A DNA stretch of 64,000 nucleotides from Planctomycetota bacterium (lineage in GTDB: Bacteria; Planctomycetota; Phycisphaerae; Phycisphaerales; SM1A02), in contig QWPT01000008.1 in the NCBI GenBank assembly GCA_003671075.1, positions 19,220 through 83,219 on the forward strand, written 5' to 3'. The position numbers and the translations under genes are program-made. The first letter of the stretch is position 1. The number at the start of each line of letters is the position of its first letter. This document shows, piece after piece, positions 62,864-64,000 of this stretch. The notes below the pieces were generated by a model that saw nothing but the letters and a program-made list of their open reading frames with translations, did not search any database and was not told where the DNA came from.

Positions 62864-63436
62864 CTATCGCCCGCCGTAACGCTGAATCGCTTCGAGCACC
62901 TTGCGGTGTACTTCGAACGGCGACGCGATCGATTCCCAGAATGCATCGAAGGTTCCACGACCAGCGGTCGCAAATCCCAGCGTGCCTAGGCCGCACAAGC
63001 GTTCGCGCAGCGACTGCACCACGATGGTGTTCTGAATGCGCAACAGCGGCGCCTCATAGAGCGCGGTGCTCAGAATTCCGCGACGCGCGATCACCCGTCG
63101 ATCGGTGAGCGCATACGCATGATTGATCCAATCGAGCCAAGCCCACGACAATCGCGCCCCTGCGAGGCCACAGCTGAAGATGGCTGCGTGAGTTTCCGAC
63201 CACTGCGTCCAAGAGAACTGCGCTGAGTAAGCAAGCACGAGACCGATGACCGCGCTGGCCACGAGTGTGCCGAGCGACGAGAGCACGATGTACATCGGAC
63301 TTGGACGCAGCAGCAGCAGGATCGTTTCGTCGGGCGACAACACCGCCTGCAGCGACCGCGGCACCGTTGGTGCAACAGCGACCTCCGCTGGAACCGAAGC
63401 CAACAGCGCGGAATCCTGCTCATTCTGATCGGTCAC
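62864..63436 (-). CDS. Bacterial PH-domain membrane protein
   Basis: 190 aa. A hydrophilic N-terminus (~1-35) precedes two membrane helices (YIVLSSLGTLVASAVIGLVL; IFSCGLAGARLSWAWLDWIN) and a bPH2-type domain (HAYALTDRRVIARRGILSTA, LLRIQNTIVVQSLRERLCGL, GTLGFATAGRG). The YALTDRRVI-rG pattern is the family signature. Function unknown. The GTG at 63436 overlaps the hpt stop by 4 bp. Confidence 0.85.
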   Translation of the reverse strand: MTDQNEQDSALLASVPAEVAVAPTVPRSLQAVLSPDETILLLLRPSPMYIVLSSLGTLVASAVIGLVLAYSAQFSWTQWSETHAAIFSCGLAGARLSWAWLDWINHAYALTDRRVIARRGILSTALYEAPLLRIQNTIVVQSLRERLCGLGTLGFATAGRGTFDAFWESIASPFEVHRKVLEAIQRYGGR

Positions 63437-64000
63437 GCGGTCCTCGCATCGCGCCGCAGCGTGCCCACATAGGGAAGGTTTCGATAGAGGTCGTCGTAGT
63501 CGAGGCCGTAACCGACAACGAAATCGTCGTCGATGTCGAATCCGACATACTCGCACGGCGTCGAGAGCGCGCTAGGAATGCGCTTGCGCAGCAGCACGCA
63601 GGCACGGACATCGGCCGCACCGCGCGCCTCAAACTCGCTGCGCAATAGCCGCAGCGTGCCGCCGGAGTCGAGGATGTCATCGACGATCAACACATGATGT
63701 CCCGCGAGATGCTTGGGCAGCGCGCCGACGATCGAACTGCCGCGCGAAGCCGTCTCGGTGCCGCCGTAACTGGAGACGGTGGTGAGTTGAATGCGCAGCC
63801 GCCGTTGCGGAAGCGCACGCACGAGATCAGCGGCAAACAGAAGGCTTCCCGTCATCACCGGCACAACGGTGAGGCGACCGTCGGCGTGGCCGTAATCCTC
63901 ACCAAGCGTCATGGCCAACGAGCGCACGCGCGCAGCAATGGCGGCGCTGGGAACGAGAACGCGTTCGATGTCTTCATGAATACGGTCTTCATGAATACGG
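63433..64000 (-). CDS. hpt: Hypoxanthine phosphoribosyltransferase, 5' end outside window
   Basis: At least 189 codons, open to the right edge. The PRPP-binding loop is HVLIVDDILDSGGTLRLL, the N-terminal part has HEDIERVLVPSAAIAARVRS, and LTVVPVMTGSLLFAADLVRA and EYVGFDIDDDFVVGYGLDYD complete the HPRT pattern. Salvages hypoxanthine and guanine with PRPP. The visible 5' end carries a 15-bp duplication (RIHED twice), so the true start lies beyond base 64000. ATG at 63910 in this frame would truncate the family N-terminus. Confidence 0.92.
   Translation of the reverse strand, partial: RIHEDRIHEDIERVLVPSAAIAARVRSLAMTLGEDYGHADGRLTVVPVMTGSLLFAADLVRALPQRRLRIQLTTVSSYGGTETASRGSSIVGALPKHLAGHHVLIVDDILDSGGTLRLLRSEFEARGAADVRACVLLRKRIPSALSTPCEYVGFDIDDDFVVGYGLDYDDLYRNLPYVGTLRRDARTA
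63970..63999 (-). repeat. 15-bp duplication at the hpt 5' end
   Basis: The unit GTCTTCATGAATACG occurs twice in a row (plus-strand reading), giving RIHED-RIHED. It may continue past the window edge. Confidence 0.9.

Overview
The window looks like chromosomal DNA from a member of the Planctomycetota, most likely class Phycisphaerae. GC is high. Three secreted proteins end in the calcium-loop signature xADLxxLLNGWG that is typical of Phycisphaerae exoproteins. A complete alternative complex III operon is joined to a caa3 oxidase operon, and several genes have planctomycete-type short leaders. This assignment is inferred from protein families; no rRNA gene is present. I see no insertion sequence, integrase, prophage, tRNA or CRISPR array.

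Layout. 1-6980 (minus strand) is a type IV pilus / type II secretion-like locus: PilZ-like protein, three pseudopilins, an unknown membrane protein, then pilM-pilN-pilO-PilP/GspB-like-secretin. The secretin runs off the left edge. 7050-8987 holds an unknown gene and serC. 9021-11849 (minus) is a translationally coupled set: low-molecular-weight tyrosine phosphatase, flavin reductase, ECF sigma factor, small membrane protein (probable anti-sigma) and a secreted protein. 11909-15053 (plus) carries sthA, the tmRNA gene ssrA, a planctomycete ECF-type sigma factor and an unknown gene. 15071-20232 (minus) is a MacA-MacB-like ABC efflux operon ending in a TolC-like lipoprotein. 20489-25742 (minus) holds two large paralogous Cys-rich exoproteins, each with its own UUCG-loop terminator. 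26117-30506 holds clpS, an MDR oxidoreductase, a DUF1573 protein, a PhaR-type regulator and a secreted cyclase-fold protein.

30478-49964 is the respiratory core. ctaA and ctaB (heme A synthesis) diverge from one another. On the minus strand, actA-B-C-D-E-F, a small membrane protein, sco, coxB (with cytochrome c domain), coxA (A2 type), coxC, coxD and a second cox3-like gene appear to form one long respiratory operon or pair of operons. Quinol would be oxidised by complex III (Act), electrons passed through its c-hemes to the CoxB cytochrome c domain, and oxygen reduced by CoxA. CtaA/CtaB make heme A and Sco loads CuA. TatC, encoded divergently just upstream, belongs to the route by which ActB is exported.

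50036-64000 is mostly housekeeping: tatC, tadA, a HAD hydrolase, truD, a bifunctional nuclease domain protein, a subtilase, metK with an unusual Ser/Lys tail, rsmB, a PtsN-like IIA protein, a seven-copy 25-bp tandem repeat, a CcoG-like ferredoxin/TPR membrane protein, a DnaJ/CbpA-like chaperone, a bacterial PH-domain protein and hpt, which is cut by the right edge.

The most striking property not explained by any one gene is the density of short perfect or near-perfect tandem duplications: about fifteen loci. In clear coding regions the unit is a multiple of 3 (12, 15, 18, 21 or 24 bp). In non-coding DNA 11-bp and 25-bp units dominate.
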